The position numbers were made by a program, and so were the translations under genes. Below, in pieces: positions 29,664-39,657 of a stretch of 64,000 nucleotides of DNA. This stretch comes from Cyanobacteria bacterium SIG26. GTDB lineage: Bacteria; Cyanobacteriota; Vampirovibrionia; Gastranaerophilales; Gastranaerophilaceae. The notes under the pieces were generated by a model that was not told the DNA's origin, ran no database searches, and worked only from the letters and a program-made list of their open reading frames with translations. The stretch spans positions 78,857 to 142,856 of the forward strand of contig SUTS01000004.1 of NCBI GenBank assembly GCA_015152555.1, in the 5' to 3' direction. How positions within the stretch are numbered: position 1 is the stretch's first letter; the number at the start of each line of letters is the position of its first letter.

Positions 29664-30374
29664 TTGAAATATAAACGAATTTTATTAAAAATAAGTGGAG
29701 AAGCATTGCTAGGTGACCAACAGTTTGGTATTGATCAAAAGCCTGTAGCTATGATTGCTAATGAAATCAAAAAGGTTACAGAAACAGGTGCCCAAGTCGC
29801 AGTAGTTGTTGGTGGCGGGAATATTTTTAGAGGAATGAAAAATAGTGCCAAATTAGGAATGGACCAAGCTTCTGGAGATTACGTTGGAATGTTAGCAACT
29901 GTAATGAACGCAATTGCTTTACAAAGTGCATTAAACCAGATTGGTGTACAATGCAGAGTACAATCTGCAATTGCAATGAATCAGATTGCAGAACCATATA
30001 TTAGACATCGTGCAATCAGACACCTTGAAAAAGGTCGTGTTGTAATTTTCGCAGCAGGAACTGGTAATCCATTTTTCACTACAGATACAGCTTCAGCTCT
30101 TAGAGCATCTGAAATCAATGCAGAAGCAATGCTTATGGCTAAAAATGGTGTAGATGGAGTTTATACCGATGATCCAAATACAAATCCGGAAGCTAAAAAA
30201 CTTGATAAAATTACTTATGACGATATTATTAAGAATGGTTTAAAAGTCATGGATACTGCAGCTTGTGCTTTATGTAAACAAAATCAAATTCCGATTGTGG
30301 TTTTTGATTTCAAAAAAGAAAGTGCAATTAAAAACATCCTAGATGGACAAGAAATAGGAACATACATTAGTTAA
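29664..30374 (+). CDS. pyrH: UMP kinase (TTG start)
   Basis: KRILLKISGEALLGDQQFGID, VVGGGNIFRG, YTDDPNTNPEAKKLDKITYDD. Confidence 0.97.
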   Translation: MKYKRILLKISGEALLGDQQFGIDQKPVAMIANEIKKVTETGAQVAVVVGGGNIFRGMKNSAKLGMDQASGDYVGMLATVMNAIALQSALNQIGVQCRVQSAIAMNQIAEPYIRHRAIRHLEKGRVVIFAAGTGNPFFTTDTASALRASEINAEAMLMAKNGVDGVYTDDPNTNPEAKKLDKITYDDIIKNGLKVMDTAACALCKQNQIPIVVFDFKKESAIKNILDGQEIGTYIS

Positions 30375-30393
30375 TATAGAAAAGAGGTTAAAA

Positions 30394-30960
30394 ATGACAG
30401 AATCTTTAGAAGAATTATTTTTATTCGGTGAAGAAAAAATGGAAAAAGCGATTGCCCAGTTACATAAAGAATTTGGTTCAATTCGTTCTGGTCGTGCTAA
30501 TCCCGGAATTTTAGATAAAGTTATAGTTGAGTATTACGGTGCTCCAACTCCACTGAGACAAATGTCTCAAGTTTCTGTTCAAGATGGTACAACATTGGTT
30601 ATTACGCCTTATGACAAAACTATTATGAAAGATATTGAAAAAGCTATTATTAAGGCTGAAATTGGTATTACTCCTAATAGTGATGGTACTTGTATCAGAT
30701 TGACATTCCCTCCTCTAACAGAAGATAGAAGACGTGAAATTACAAAAGATGTTAAAAAATTGGGTGAAGATGCAAAAGTCGCTATCAGAAATATTCGTAG
30801 AGATATGACTGATAATTTGAAAAAACTTGAAAAAAGTGAAAATCTTCCTGAAGATATGGTGAAAGATAACCAAGATAAAATTCAAAAATTAACTGATAAA
30901 TATACTGCGACTGTTGATAGTGCTGTTGCTGTTAAAGAAAAAGAGGTTATGACGGTATAA
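30394..30960 (+). CDS. frr: Ribosome recycling factor
   Basis: GSIRSGRANPGILDKVIVEYYGAPTPLRQMSQVS. Confidence 0.97.
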   Translation: MTESLEELFLFGEEKMEKAIAQLHKEFGSIRSGRANPGILDKVIVEYYGAPTPLRQMSQVSVQDGTTLVITPYDKTIMKDIEKAIIKAEIGITPNSDGTCIRLTFPPLTEDRRREITKDVKKLGEDAKVAIRNIRRDMTDNLKKLEKSENLPEDMVKDNQDKIQKLTDKYTATVDSAVAVKEKEVMTV

Positions 30961-31829
30961 TGATAGATTTAGGCTTGAATAAAAATGCAACAAGGATGTT
31001 GACCGGACTCATAATGGGTACATTAGTAATGTACTGTATAATACAAGGTGGGCCGTGGATTTTATTATTACTGGCTGTTATGTTGATCGCTGGTTCAAGA
31101 GAATATGTCAGGATGTTAAATCATAAAGGTTTTTATCCAAGCCTTAAAGTCATTTATATTACAGAAATTATTTTAGCTACTGTAGTGTATTTAAAACGTT
31201 TTGATTTAGTTGCAATAACATTAACCATTTGCGCAATGGGCTCATTTATGTGGGTATTATTTAGAGGCCGACAACCATATATCGCAAATGTCGCAACAAC
31301 CCTACTTGGTATGGTCTATTGCGGATGGTTTCCACTACATTTAATCTTTTTAAGAGATTTGTCTTGTGACAGATACGATAGTGGACTTGGATTTGTGGTG
31401 TTAATGTTTACTGCGATTTTATTAACAGATATTGGATGTTATTATGTTGGAAGCAAATGGGGTAAACACAAATTAGCTCCAACTGTTAGCCCAAATAAGA
31501 CGATTGAAGGTTCAATCGGGGGGATTTTCTTTGCAATATTAGGAGCATTAATTGTCGGTTATTGTATTAATTTAGAATGGTATTTAGCACTTTGTGCCGG
31601 TGTAATTTGTACTGTGTTTGGACAAATTGGAGACCTATGTGAATCTCTAATTAAAAGAGATGCGGGTGTGAAAGATTCCGGTTCAAGTTTACCAGGGCAC
31701 GGTGGATTTTTAGACAGGACTGATAGTTTTATTTTAACACTACCAATAATGTACTATTTCTGTAAATGTTTTATCTTCCACACAGAATGGATGAATACAT
31801 TAGCTAATATGTTGAAAGGGCTATTCTAA
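30960..31829 (+). CDS. cdsA: Phosphatidate cytidylyltransferase
   Basis: CdsA signature SLIKRDAGVKDSGSSLPGHGGFLDRTDS. Confidence 0.95.
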   Translation: MIDLGLNKNATRMLTGLIMGTLVMYCIIQGGPWILLLLAVMLIAGSREYVRMLNHKGFYPSLKVIYITEIILATVVYLKRFDLVAITLTICAMGSFMWVLFRGRQPYIANVATTLLGMVYCGWFPLHLIFLRDLSCDRYDSGLGFVVLMFTAILLTDIGCYYVGSKWGKHKLAPTVSPNKTIEGSIGGIFFAILGALIVGYCINLEWYLALCAGVICTVFGQIGDLCESLIKRDAGVKDSGSSLPGHGGFLDRTDSFILTLPIMYYFCKCFIFHTEWMNTLANMLKGLF

Positions 31830-32512
31830 TGGCATCTGTTTCAGATATTTTTGGGATAGAAACTGATTCACAAGAGTTATATCAGTATGCGCTAACTCAT
31901 TCTTCTTATACAAAAGAAAAAGAGTTACCCCCAACTCAATGCTATGAAAGACTAGAGTTTTTAGGTGATGCCGTTTTAAAATTAACAATTTCAGATGTAT
32001 TATTTAAAAAGTATCCGGAAGCATCAGAAGGTGAATTATCAAAAATAAGAGGCATATTAGTATCTGATAATACCTTAGCCGAAATTGCTAAAACTAATGG
32101 GCTGCAAGATTTAATCATAATGAGTAGACACGATGAAAAACAGGGACATAAAAAGCTGAATTCTATTTGTGCGTGTGTTTTTGAGGCTGTTTTAGGTGCG
32201 TATTATTTGGATGGAAAATTTGATAAAATTGTCCAATATATACAGCGGACTTTTGAACCATACATCGATGATGTCCAAGAACATTTTGTTAAATTTAACG
32301 CAAAGGCTGTTTTACAAGAATATACACAAAGTATTAATAAAAAGACTCCGGTTTATACGGTAATTAATACTACCGGGCCTGCACATAAAACTGAGTTTGA
32401 AATAGAAGTACGTTTTAATGATGAAGTTTTAGCTGTAGAGAAGGGTTCATCAAAAAAAGAAGCTGAGCAAAAGTGTGCTTATGCTGCATGTGAAAAATTG
32501 GGGATTATATAG
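31829..32512 (+). CDS. rnc: Ribonuclease III
   Basis: ERLEFLGDAVLKL signature, C-terminal dsRBD. Confidence 0.96.
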   Translation: MASVSDIFGIETDSQELYQYALTHSSYTKEKELPPTQCYERLEFLGDAVLKLTISDVLFKKYPEASEGELSKIRGILVSDNTLAEIAKTNGLQDLIIMSRHDEKQGHKKLNSICACVFEAVLGAYYLDGKFDKIVQYIQRTFEPYIDDVQEHFVKFNAKAVLQEYTQSINKKTPVYTVINTTGPAHKTEFEIEVRFNDEVLAVEKGSSKKEAEQKCAYAACEKLGII

Positions 32513-32513
32513 A

Positions 32514-33158
32514 ATGTCAAAAATTATAGTATCACCATCAATATTGTCTGCTGATTTTGCGAATTTAGAACGAGATATTAAGGCTGTCGAAATTGCGGGA
32601 GCAGATTGGATTCACGTAGATGTTATGGATGGACATTTTGTGCCCAATATTACTATTGGAGTTCCTGTGGTAATATCACTTAGACAAGTTACAGATTTGC
32701 CTCTGGATGTACATTTAATGATAGATAATCCAGAAAAATATATTAAGGCTTTCGCAGAAGCTGGAGCAGATATTTTGACCTTTCACTATGAAGCCGTTGA
32801 AAAATCTAAAATAAAACAAGTAATAAACCTTATAAAAAGCTTTGGTATAAAAGCTGGGATGTCAATAAAACCAAAAACATCCCCTATTGAAATCTTAGAA
32901 TTTTTGCCAGATTTAGATCTATTATTGGTTATGACTGTCGAACCTGGATTTGGTGGGCAAATATTTATACAAGATTGCGCAAAAAAAATTCCAACAATAA
33001 AACAATCTACAAATGAAAACCTCATCATTCAAGTTGACGGGGGGATAAATGATCAAACAGCTAAGATATGCACAAATTTAGGAGCGAACTCACTGGTTGC
33101 AGGAAATTATATATATAAAGCCTCTGATTATAAACAAGCTATTGATAGCTTAAGATAA
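32514..33158 (+). CDS. rpe: Ribulose-phosphate 3-epimerase (ORF track starts at 32475, likely start 32514)
   Basis: IVSPSILSADFANL, DVMDGHFVPNITIG, VEPGFGGQ, VDGGI. Confidence 0.96.
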   Translation: MSKIIVSPSILSADFANLERDIKAVEIAGADWIHVDVMDGHFVPNITIGVPVVISLRQVTDLPLDVHLMIDNPEKYIKAFAEAGADILTFHYEAVEKSKIKQVINLIKSFGIKAGMSIKPKTSPIEILEFLPDLDLLLVMTVEPGFGGQIFIQDCAKKIPTIKQSTNENLIIQVDGGINDQTAKICTNLGANSLVAGNYIYKASDYKQAIDSLR

Positions 33159-33160
33159 TA

Positions 33161-33198
33161 AAAAAAAAGAGTGTCAAATTAACCGACACTCTTTTTTT
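33161..33198. terminator. Bidirectional terminator between rpe and the hydrogenase operon
   Basis: AAAAAAAGAGTGTC aaattaacc GACACTCTTTTTTT. Confidence 0.92.
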
Positions 33199-33211
33199 AT
33201 TTGGATTTGAA

Positions 33212-34963
33212 TTATAAATCCTTATATGATCCTTCAAATCTATTTTTATACACAGTATGCAAGATTTCGTGAGATTTATGAGAGTTTGGTTTTTCCAAAT
33301 ATTCATCATAAAGTTTTTTCACAGAAGGGTTAACGTGAGATTTTCTCATATTTAACTCGCTATCTTCTTTGTAAAGACCTTGTGCACGTTCTTGTTTTGT
33401 TGCTGAGTTATCACAACTTCTAGGTTGACCGCCACCATTTACACAACCTCCTGGGCAAGCCATAACTTCTAACAATTGGAAGTCAGCTTTACCTGCTTTG
33501 ATTTCTTGGATAGCTTTTTCAGCTTCTAACAATGTTGAAACAACTCTAACTACAAGTTTTGAACCTTTTATATCAAGCTCAATACTTCTAGAACGGTTTG
33601 AGGTTCCTCTCATTTGTTTGATATCGACATCATTTAGAGTTTCGCCTGTTACAACTTCGTATGCAGTTCTTGCTGCAGCTTCAGCCACACCACCAGAGGC
33701 ACCAAAGATTGTTGCAGCACCTGTATATTCACCAAATGGAGAATCATTTGGTTCTGGAGTTAAAGCTTTAAAATCAATACCCGCAGCTTTTATCATTTTA
33801 CCCAATTCTTGAGTTGTTAATACATAATCAGTATCAGGTCTACCATCACGTGCTAACTCAGGACGTTTGCATTCGTATTTTTTTGCTGTACAAGGCATAA
33901 TTGCGACAACTACCAAGTTTTCTCTCTCTACATTAAAGTATTTTGGTACTAAGTCAACTAATACAGGTGACAACATACTCATTGGAGATTTACAAGTTGA
34001 AAGATGATGTAACATATCTGGATGTTGATCTTCCAAATATTTTACCCAAGCTGGACAACAAGATGTAAATAATGGCAAGTCTTTACCTGAATTTAATCTA
34101 CCTAAAAATTCTGTTGCTTCTTCCATAATTGTTAAGTCTGCAGAGAAATTAGTATCAAATACTAAATTAAAACCAATTTTTCTTAATGCTGCATTCATTA
34201 AACCAATTGTATTTTCGCCTGCAGGAAGCCCAAACATTTCACCTAAAGCAACACGAGTAGCTGGAGCCATTTGTACAACTACAGTTTTATTTGGATTAGT
34301 AATTTCATCCCAAACTTTATCAACTTCATTTTTTATAGTTAAAGCACCAGTTGGACAAACAGCAGCACATTGACCACAATTTACACAATCAACTTCAGCT
34401 AAAGGTCTGCCACCCATAGGTTGTACAACTGTTTTAGAACCACGATTTGCAAAACCTAATACTGAATGACCTTGAAATTCAGTACAAGCTCTTACACAAG
34501 CACCGCAAAGAATACATTTATTTGGATCTCTAACGATTGAATAACTACTTTCATCAACAGGTAAATATTCTTCTTCCTTCTTATCAGGGAATCTAATATT
34601 CTTAATGCCATATTCTTCTGCATATTGTTGCAATTCGCAGTTTCCACTACGTTCACAAGTTAGACATTTTCTATCATGATTTGCCAATAATAATTCAAGT
34701 ACTGTTTTTCTAATACGTCTTGTTTTTTCCGTATTTAAATGGATTTTTAATCCATTTTCAGGAGGCATTGTACAAGAAGACTGAATTCCTCGTCCCTCAA
34801 CTTCTACAACACACATTCTACATGCGCCAAATGATGTTAAATCAGGGCGATAGCAAAATGTTGGTACATTTAAGCCTGCTTTTCTAATAACTTCTAGCAA
34901 ATTCGGCTCATTGGTAAATTCAACCTCTTTGCCATCTATAAATAATGTTTTCTTATCTGTCAT
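33212..34963 (-). CDS. hydA: [FeFe] hydrogenase catalytic subunit, HydA/HndD type (group A)
   Basis: N-terminal 2Fe-2S plus 4Fe-4S domains; TSCCPAWVKY, MPCTAKKYECKR, EVMACPGGCVNGGGQPR. Confidence 0.95.
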   Translation of the reverse strand: MTDKKTLFIDGKEVEFTNEPNLLEVIRKAGLNVPTFCYRPDLTSFGACRMCVVEVEGRGIQSSCTMPPENGLKIHLNTEKTRRIRKTVLELLLANHDRKCLTCERSGNCELQQYAEEYGIKNIRFPDKKEEEYLPVDESSYSIVRDPNKCILCGACVRACTEFQGHSVLGFANRGSKTVVQPMGGRPLAEVDCVNCGQCAAVCPTGALTIKNEVDKVWDEITNPNKTVVVQMAPATRVALGEMFGLPAGENTIGLMNAALRKIGFNLVFDTNFSADLTIMEEATEFLGRLNSGKDLPLFTSCCPAWVKYLEDQHPDMLHHLSTCKSPMSMLSPVLVDLVPKYFNVERENLVVVAIMPCTAKKYECKRPELARDGRPDTDYVLTTQELGKMIKAAGIDFKALTPEPNDSPFGEYTGAATIFGASGGVAEAAARTAYEVVTGETLNDVDIKQMRGTSNRSRSIELDIKGSKLVVRVVSTLLEAEKAIQEIKAGKADFQLLEVMACPGGCVNGGGQPRSCDNSATKQERAQGLYKEDSELNMRKSHVNPSVKKLYDEYLEKPNSHKSHEILHTVYKNRFEGSYKDL

Positions 34964-34990
34964 AATTTTATTTCCTTATTTTTAAGATTT

Positions 34991-36853
34991 TTACTCTAAT
35001 ACAATAGCTTTGAACGGACAGTTAGTTAAACAAGCTTCACACTTAATACATTTAGCTTGATCAATTTTATGAGGCTGTTTAACAGAACCGGTAATTGCAC
35101 CAACTGGACAAGTTCTGGCACATTTTGTACAACCTTTACATAATGATTCTTCAATAACAATCTTCTTCATTGCTGTACAAACACCAGCAGGACATTTTTT
35201 ATCCTTAATGTGAGCGATATATTCATCTCTAAAGTATTTTAGAGTAGATAATACAGGATTTGGAGCTGTTTTACCCAAGCCACAAAGTGAACCATCTTTA
35301 ACAGATTGAGCTAAGTCTTCTAATAAGTCTAAATCACTCATTTCACCCTTACCAGCAACAATCTTTTCTAAAATTTTTAACATATTTTTTGTACCTTCAC
35401 GACAAGGAACACATTTACCGCAACTTTCGTTTTGAGTAAAGTTCATAAAAAATCTTGCAACTTCTACGATACAAGTATCTTCAGCCATAACAACAAGACC
35501 GCCTGAACCTACCATAGCACCGGCTTTAATTAAGTTGTCGTAATCCATCGGCAAATCTAAATGTTCTTCTGTCAAACATCCACCTGAAGGTCCACCAATT
35601 TGAACAGCTTTGAATTTTTTACCATTTCTGATACCACCACCGATATCAAATACAATTTCTCTCAATGTTGTACCCATAGGAACTTCAATCAAACCAGTGT
35701 TATTAACCTCACCTGTTAATGCAAATGTTTTAGTACCTTTTGAAGTTTCAGTACCCATTTTAGCAAACCAATCAGCTCCATTTAGCATAATTACAGGAAT
35801 ATTTGCTAAGGTTTCTACGTTATTAATTAGAGTTGGTCTACCAAACAAACCTTTATTTGCAGGGAACGGTGGTTTTGGTCTTGGCATACCACGTTCACCT
35901 TCAATTGATGCAATAAGCGCAGTTTCTTCACCGCAAACAAAAGCTCCAGCACCTTCTTTAATATGTAATTCAAATGAGAAATCACTGCCCATAATATTTT
36001 TACCTAAATAATTACGAGCCTCAGCATCCGCAATAGCTTTTCTTAAACGTTTAATAGCCAATGGATATTCTGCACGAACATAAATATAACCTTCATCAGC
36101 ACCAATCGCATAAGCTGCAATTGCCATACCTTCTAACAATTTATGAGGGTCACCTTCCATAATAGAACGGTCCATAAATGCACCTGGGTCACCTTCATCA
36201 CCGTTACAAACTACATAAGATTTACCACCTTTGTTAGCTGCTGTAAATCTCCACTTACGACCAGTAGGAAAGCCTCCGCCTCCTCTACCGCGTAATCCTG
36301 ATTTTTCAATCTCATCAATTACGGCGTCAGGATTGTTGGCAGCAATAACATTTGCCAAAGCCTCATAACCTCTAACAGCAATTGCTTCATCAATACTTTC
36401 TGCATTAATTTTACCGCAGTTAGCTAGTGCAGTACGAGTTTGTTTTGCATAAAAATTAATATCTTCATTTTTATGTACGTGTTGTTTAGTCTGAGGATCT
36501 GTGTATAAAAGTCTTTCTACTGGCTTGTTATTTTTTATATGACTTTCATAAATTTCTTCAACATCAGACTCCTTAACTTTTACGTAAGTAACGTGTTTAT
36601 CTGGAATAATAACCAAAACACCTTGTTCGCAAAAACCGTGACAACCAGTTGGTATGATTGTCATTTTGTCATAATCTGTTAGAACAGATACATCTGCTCC
36701 TAATTCTTTAAATTTTTCAATAATTTGTAATGAACCGTTTGCTACACAACCGGTACCTGCACATACAAGAACTCTTAACCCTTGAGATTTAATTATCTCT
36801 TGAGCTTTAGCTTGTTCTTGTTTAATATCAAGATTTAATGTAGTTTTTTCCAT
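34991..36853 (-). CDS. hydB: NuoF-like flavoprotein subunit of trimeric [FeFe] hydrogenase (HydB/HndC)
   Basis: Thioredoxin-like N-terminus, NuoF motif SGLRGRGGGGFPTGRKW, two C-terminal 4Fe-4S motifs. Confidence 0.94.
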   Translation of the reverse strand: MEKTTLNLDIKQEQAKAQEIIKSQGLRVLVCAGTGCVANGSLQIIEKFKELGADVSVLTDYDKMTIIPTGCHGFCEQGVLVIIPDKHVTYVKVKESDVEEIYESHIKNNKPVERLLYTDPQTKQHVHKNEDINFYAKQTRTALANCGKINAESIDEAIAVRGYEALANVIAANNPDAVIDEIEKSGLRGRGGGGFPTGRKWRFTAANKGGKSYVVCNGDEGDPGAFMDRSIMEGDPHKLLEGMAIAAYAIGADEGYIYVRAEYPLAIKRLRKAIADAEARNYLGKNIMGSDFSFELHIKEGAGAFVCGEETALIASIEGERGMPRPKPPFPANKGLFGRPTLINNVETLANIPVIMLNGADWFAKMGTETSKGTKTFALTGEVNNTGLIEVPMGTTLREIVFDIGGGIRNGKKFKAVQIGGPSGGCLTEEHLDLPMDYDNLIKAGAMVGSGGLVVMAEDTCIVEVARFFMNFTQNESCGKCVPCREGTKNMLKILEKIVAGKGEMSDLDLLEDLAQSVKDGSLCGLGKTAPNPVLSTLKYFRDEYIAHIKDKKCPAGVCTAMKKIVIEESLCKGCTKCARTCPVGAITGSVKQPHKIDQAKCIKCEACLTNCPFKAIVLE

Positions 36854-36855
36854 AA

Positions 36856-37350
36856 TTATCTTTCTCCATCCAAAAGCGTATCTAAAATAACTTTAATCGC
36901 ATCTGAAGTCATTTGCGGATAAACTTTTTCGTTGATTACACAAACAGGCGCAAGTCCGCATGCTCCAAGACAGCTAACTGTTTCTAAAGAGAACAAACCA
37001 TCATTTGTAGTCATTTGACCATCTTTTAAATCAAGTTTTGCTTTAATAGCATTTAATACAGGCATTGAACCTCTAACGTGGCATGCTGTACCATCGCAAA
37101 CCTTGATTTCATATTTACCTTTTGGATCTAATGAGAATTGAGCATAAAACGTTGCAACTCCATAAACGGTAGCAGGTGATAAACCCTCAATCTTCGTACC
37201 AATGTAAATCATAGCATCTTCAGGTAAGTAACGGTATTCTTCCTGAACTTTCTGTAAAATCGCAATTAAATTAGACTTTTTCGCGCCATAGCTCTCAATT
37301 ATAGAGTCTAATTTTTTAGTGTCGATTTTATGAGAATCTGTCGTACTCAT
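36856..37350 (-). CDS. hydC: NuoE-like [2Fe-2S] subunit of trimeric [FeFe] hydrogenase (HydC/HndA); likely start 37350
   Basis: ATVYGVATFYAQFSLDPKGKYEIKVCDGTACHVRGS, SCLGACGLAPV; RBS before the internal ATG. Confidence 0.93.
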   Translation of the reverse strand: MSTTDSHKIDTKKLDSIIESYGAKKSNLIAILQKVQEEYRYLPEDAMIYIGTKIEGLSPATVYGVATFYAQFSLDPKGKYEIKVCDGTACHVRGSMPVLNAIKAKLDLKDGQMTTNDGLFSLETVSCLGACGLAPVCVINEKVYPQMTSDAIKVILDTLLDGER

Positions 37351-37476
37351 TTTCGAAACTCCTATATATCTAAATGTCTTAACCCACAACTGCTTTAGTA
37401 CACTAAAAAATAAAGCAATTAATAACTATACAATAGCACATAAACACTACAAAATGCAAGCATTTTAACTAAATTA

Positions 37477-37956
37477 TTATTTTTTTACCAAATAAGTCAA
37501 ACGTTCAAAAATTCTAAAAGAATGACGAATAAAATTATCATCAACATCAGTTGTTGCAATCATATTTTTGACAACAACTCCACCTGCCCCAGCAACAACT
37601 TTTTTGGAATCAGTATGTTTAAAAGAATCTGTTGTCACATCAATTAGCATGTTTTTTTCTTTAAAATTTAAATTATTGATAACTCTCATTACAATGCTAT
37701 TTTCAAGTTTCGCTTTTAGTGCAGGGTTAACTGCTTGATCTTCTTTGAACATTGTAATACCTTTATCTATTTCCAAAGTAACCCTATTTTTTTTAGCATA
37801 AGGTTCAAATACGTCTTTCACTTTTTCTAAACGATGTAAAGCGCGTTCAGCATTATCAGTGCCGTAATATTTTTCAATATATACGCGTTTTGGGAAATAA
37901 AAATCCTTAACTGTAGTAAAAACTGTATTTAATTTATGAGATAATTTCACGTTCAT
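37477..37956 (-). CDS. Hypothetical protein
   Basis: Intact ORF in intergenic context, no recognised domain. Confidence 0.6.
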   Translation of the reverse strand: MNVKLSHKLNTVFTTVKDFYFPKRVYIEKYYGTDNAERALHRLEKVKDVFEPYAKKNRVTLEIDKGITMFKEDQAVNPALKAKLENSIVMRVINNLNFKEKNMLIDVTTDSFKHTDSKKVVAGAGGVVVKNMIATTDVDDNFIRHSFRIFERLTYLVKK

Positions 37957-37996
37957 AAAAAAATTCTAACACATAAATTTTTTTAAGTTGCATAAA

Positions 37997-38632
37997 TTAA
38001 AAATATTTATTGCAATGTTTTACAATTGGACATTTTTCACATTGTGGTTTTATAGGTTTGCAGACATTTTGCCCGTGTGTAACTAAGAGTGTATTTATTG
38101 GTATCCAATGCTTAAGGGGTAAGATTTTCCTTAAAGCAAATTCTGTTTCTTCCGGATTTTTGGTTTTAATATATCCTAAACGGTTAAAAATTCGATGAAC
38201 GTGTACATCCACACAAATCGCAGGTTCGCCAAACCCTAATGACATGACTAAATTTGCGGTTTTTCTCCCAACCCCTTTAAATTTACACAATTCCTCTATT
38301 GAATTTGGAACTATCCCGCTATATTTTTCTACAATTTCTTTAGATAATTCTATGATTTGCTCCGCTTTATTTTTATAGAAACCAACCGGATAAATTGCAT
38401 TAGATAAATCCTCAACATTTACCTCCATCATTTCTTGTGGGGTTTTGGCAAGTTCAAGCATTCTCAATGTTGCTGGGTATGTTGTCTTATCATTTGTTCG
38501 TAAGCTTAAAATGCAAGAAATCAGCACCAAATATGGATCTTTAAAAGAGTCCATTAATTTTACAAATTCACTTTGAGGTTGTTTTGCGTTTTGAAGAGCT
38601 GAAACTATTTTATCTATTTGAACTTCAACCAT
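37997..38632 (-). CDS. nth: Endonuclease III
   Basis: HhH motif FKGVGRKTANLVMSLGFGEPAICVDVHVHRIFNRLG; 4Fe-4S CxxxxxxCxxCxxxxxC-type C-terminus. Confidence 0.95.
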   Translation of the reverse strand: MVEVQIDKIVSALQNAKQPQSEFVKLMDSFKDPYLVLISCILSLRTNDKTTYPATLRMLELAKTPQEMMEVNVEDLSNAIYPVGFYKNKAEQIIELSKEIVEKYSGIVPNSIEELCKFKGVGRKTANLVMSLGFGEPAICVDVHVHRIFNRLGYIKTKNPEETEFALRKILPLKHWIPINTLLVTHGQNVCKPIKPQCEKCPIVKHCNKYF

Positions 38633-38636
38633 TGTT

Positions 38637-39656
38637 TTACCCTAAAAGTTCTTCAACGTCTATAATTGTTTTGAGTCTAAGTGCATAGATATTGTTTCTG
38701 TCAAATCTGGCCAATTTTACGGCATCTTTTTCTGTTGTTATAATACTTCCGGAAATGTCAATAATATCCAGTACTGAATATTGGTGATGGTCATCAAAAG
38801 TTCTTGTTTCAATGACTTGATAATCCGTCAGAAAATCGTAAAATTGTTGAGGTTGTCCAATTGCACACATTGCAGTTACTGCTAAACCTTCCATTAATCT
38901 TTGTCCGTTTTTTATGTTATAGACATAATCCGGTTCCGTATAACAAACACTTGTCGGGATATTTAATCTTTTTTGCATTATTCTTGCTACTTTTTGGGCG
39001 GTTTCGTGTTTTCTGCTTTTGCTTACAACAACAAATTTGTTTATCCTATCTAATGCTTCAGGACCTTCTCTTAATGGTCCAGCAGGCAGTAAACATTCGT
39101 TACCAAAACCTTTAACGCTATCCATTAATACAATATCTAAATCTCTGTGTAGTTTTCGGTGTTGGAATCCGTCATCAAGGATTATAATTTGCACCCCGAA
39201 TTTTTCGACGGCGTATTTGGCTGCAAGATAACGATTTTTGCTTGTAAAAACATAACATCCGGGAGTGTTTTGTGCATGCCAAAAAGGTTCATCGCCGGCT
39301 TGAAGGGCATCAAAATATATTGATACTCCATCAGAGATCATGTTGATATTTTTATTGTTTAGTTTCCCGCCATAACCTCTTGATACGATTGCGACTTTTT
39401 GACCGATAGAAACTAAATATTTTGCGATTTCTGAAACTACCGGAGTTTTTCCTACTCCACCGGTTGTCATGTTACCGACAGAAATTACGTAAGCATTGAC
39501 TTTTTTGGGTTTTATAATCTTTTTGTCGTATAAAAAGTTTTTTGTTCTGCTACCAAATCCATAAAAGTAAGAACAGAATTTTAAAAGGTCAAATAATAAC
39601 CCTTTTGGATTTCGTTGATAATGTATTTTTGTTATTTCTGTTTTTATGTTTTTCAT
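38637..39656 (-). CDS. lpxK: Tetraacyldisaccharide 4'-kinase
   Basis: VISVGNMTTGGVGKTPVV, IILDDGFQHRKLHRDLDIVLMD. Confidence 0.95.
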   Translation of the reverse strand: MKNIKTEITKIHYQRNPKGLLFDLLKFCSYFYGFGSRTKNFLYDKKIIKPKKVNAYVISVGNMTTGGVGKTPVVSEIAKYLVSIGQKVAIVSRGYGGKLNNKNINMISDGVSIYFDALQAGDEPFWHAQNTPGCYVFTSKNRYLAAKYAVEKFGVQIIILDDGFQHRKLHRDLDIVLMDSVKGFGNECLLPAGPLREGPEALDRINKFVVVSKSRKHETAQKVARIMQKRLNIPTSVCYTEPDYVYNIKNGQRLMEGLAVTAMCAIGQPQQFYDFLTDYQVIETRTFDDHHQYSVLDIIDISGSIITTEKDAVKLARFDRNNIYALRLKTIIDVEELLG

Positions 39657-39657
39657 A

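Noticed and set aside
35610-36011. 133-aa plus-strand ORF inside the NuoF-like gene
   Set aside because: Antisense to a confident CDS, composition mirrors the sense codons
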